Origin: an uncultured Oscillospiraceae bacterium
Lineage (GTDB): Bacteria > Bacillota > Clostridia > Oscillospirales > Oscillospiraceae
DNA: 5,257 nucleotides
Assembly: GCA_944385305.1 (NCBI GenBank)
Contig: CALWWS010000189.1
Span: 1 to 5,257, forward strand
Reading direction: 5' to 3'
Below are positions 5,049-5,257 of this stretch, piece after piece. Within the stretch, counting starts at the first letter, position 1; each line of letters begins with the position of its first letter. Both the position numbers and the translations under genes were made by a program. The notes under the pieces were generated by a model. The model had not been told where the DNA came from, ran no database searches, and saw only the letters and a program-made list of their open reading frames with translations.

Positions 5049-5257
5049 ATGAAACCATATTCTGCCTCTGAATGGGAGCGGCAGCAGCGGGAGTTGGAGA
5101 CACAGAGCGCCGGCCCGGGGGCGGCGTGCTGTCCGTCCAAGCCTCCCTGTCCGCCCAAGCCTCCCTGCCCGCCCCCTGACCCCTGCTGTCCCATCTGTCC
5201 CCCGCCCTGTCCTTTCATAATCGGGCCTACCGGTCCCACCGGCGCCCCCGGTCCTAC
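5049..5257 (+). CDS. Collagen-like repeat protein, 5' end only
   Basis: The open frame runs off the window after 69 complete codons. ATG 5049 is supported by AAAGGAG five bases upstream. Residues 1-26 form a polar, charged head (MKPYSASEWERQQRELETQ and onward) without a signal peptide. Residues 27-54 are almost only Cys, Pro, Lys and Asp, with eight cysteines (27, 28, 34, 40, 46, 47, 50, 54), partly in a repeated CP(S/P)KPP unit. From Gly59 the sequence becomes Gly-X-Y triplets (GPT GPT GAP GP), the start of a bacterial collagen-like domain expected to form a triple helix. Proteins of this plan without a secretion signal are often spore surface (exosporium or coat) components in Bacilli and Clostridia. 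The cysteines could cross-link the head to the spore coat. That location is inference. The total length and any C-terminal domain are unseen. Confidence 0.85.
   Translation, partial: MKPYSASEWERQQRELETQSAGPGAACCPSKPPCPPKPPCPPPDPCCPICPPPCPFIIGPTGPTGAPGP
5130..5165 (+). repeat. Tandem 18-base repeat in the collagen-like gene
   Basis: Two 18-base units, 5130-5147 and 5148-5165, differ only at one base (T5136 versus C5154). They encode CPSKPP and CPPKPP. A third, degenerate unit (CPPPDP) follows from 5166. This is in-frame tandem duplication that builds the cysteine-proline head, and it could vary in copy number between strains. Confidence 0.85.

Noticed and set aside
4910..5239. Minus-strand open frame of 109 codons opposite the collagen-like gene, with a Gly/Gln-rich start.
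   Set aside because: It is the antisense of the Pro/Cys and Gly-X-Y coding repeats and runs through a terminator and a divergent promoter region.
1..5257. Search for CRISPR arrays, insertion sequences, integrases or toxin-antitoxin pairs.
   Set aside because: No spaced direct repeats, transposase or recombinase motifs or small paired genes were seen. The only tandem repeat is within the collagen-like gene, and the tRNA fragment copy lacks an adjacent integrase.

Overview
The window (5257 bases, roughly 60% G+C) looks like a chromosomal segment of a GC-rich, Gram-positive clostridial bacterium. An Oscillospiraceae-like gut Firmicute is my inference. The grounds are near-consensus TATAAT boxes in a GC-rich background, purine-rich Shine-Dalgarno sites, a CcpA/cre-like palindrome, an ECF sigma factor with a membrane anti-sigma partner, and a cysteine/proline-rich collagen-like protein of the kind often found on clostridial spore surfaces. 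No database search was possible.

Layout, left to right. (1) Bases 1-164 hold a complete tRNA-Pro(GGG) gene with its own -10 box and a strong terminator that starts at the last base of the encoded CCA. Just downstream is an 18-base exact inverted copy of part of the tRNA, then a GC-rich spacer with three hairpins. (2) Bases 278-1321 (minus) encode an unrecognised four-helix membrane protein with a long glutamine-rich cytoplasmic coiled coil. It converges on the tRNA and probably shares its bidirectional terminator. (3) Bases 1322-1703 are a divergent intergenic region with a promoter for each neighbour; the rightward promoter carries an operator-like dyad. (4) Bases 1704-3056 (plus) encode a full-length MATE family multidrug efflux protein, ending at a perfect bidirectional terminator. 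(5) Bases 3135-4875 (minus) are a two-gene operon: an ECF sigma factor, then a GTG-started, translationally coupled single-pass protein, most likely its anti-sigma factor. (6) Bases 4876-5048 are a dense divergent regulatory region: sigma-operon ribosome site, cre-like palindrome, ECF-type -35 element, a minus-strand terminator hairpin, and the promoter and leader of the next gene. (7) From 5049 to the window edge (plus) is the 5' end of a collagen-like protein gene: an eight-cysteine, proline-rich head followed by Gly-X-Y triplets.

The clearest functional unit is the sigma/anti-sigma pair. It probably senses an extracytoplasmic signal through the roughly 320-residue outer domain of the anti-sigma and may also be under carbon catabolite control. 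The MATE pump and the membrane coiled-coil protein are separate single-gene units. The collagen-like gene is divergent from the sigma operon. A minus-strand terminator separates the two, so common regulation is possible but not shown. The best candidates for something undescribed are the inverted tRNA copy, the switch-like leader of the collagen-like gene, and the sigma operon control region.
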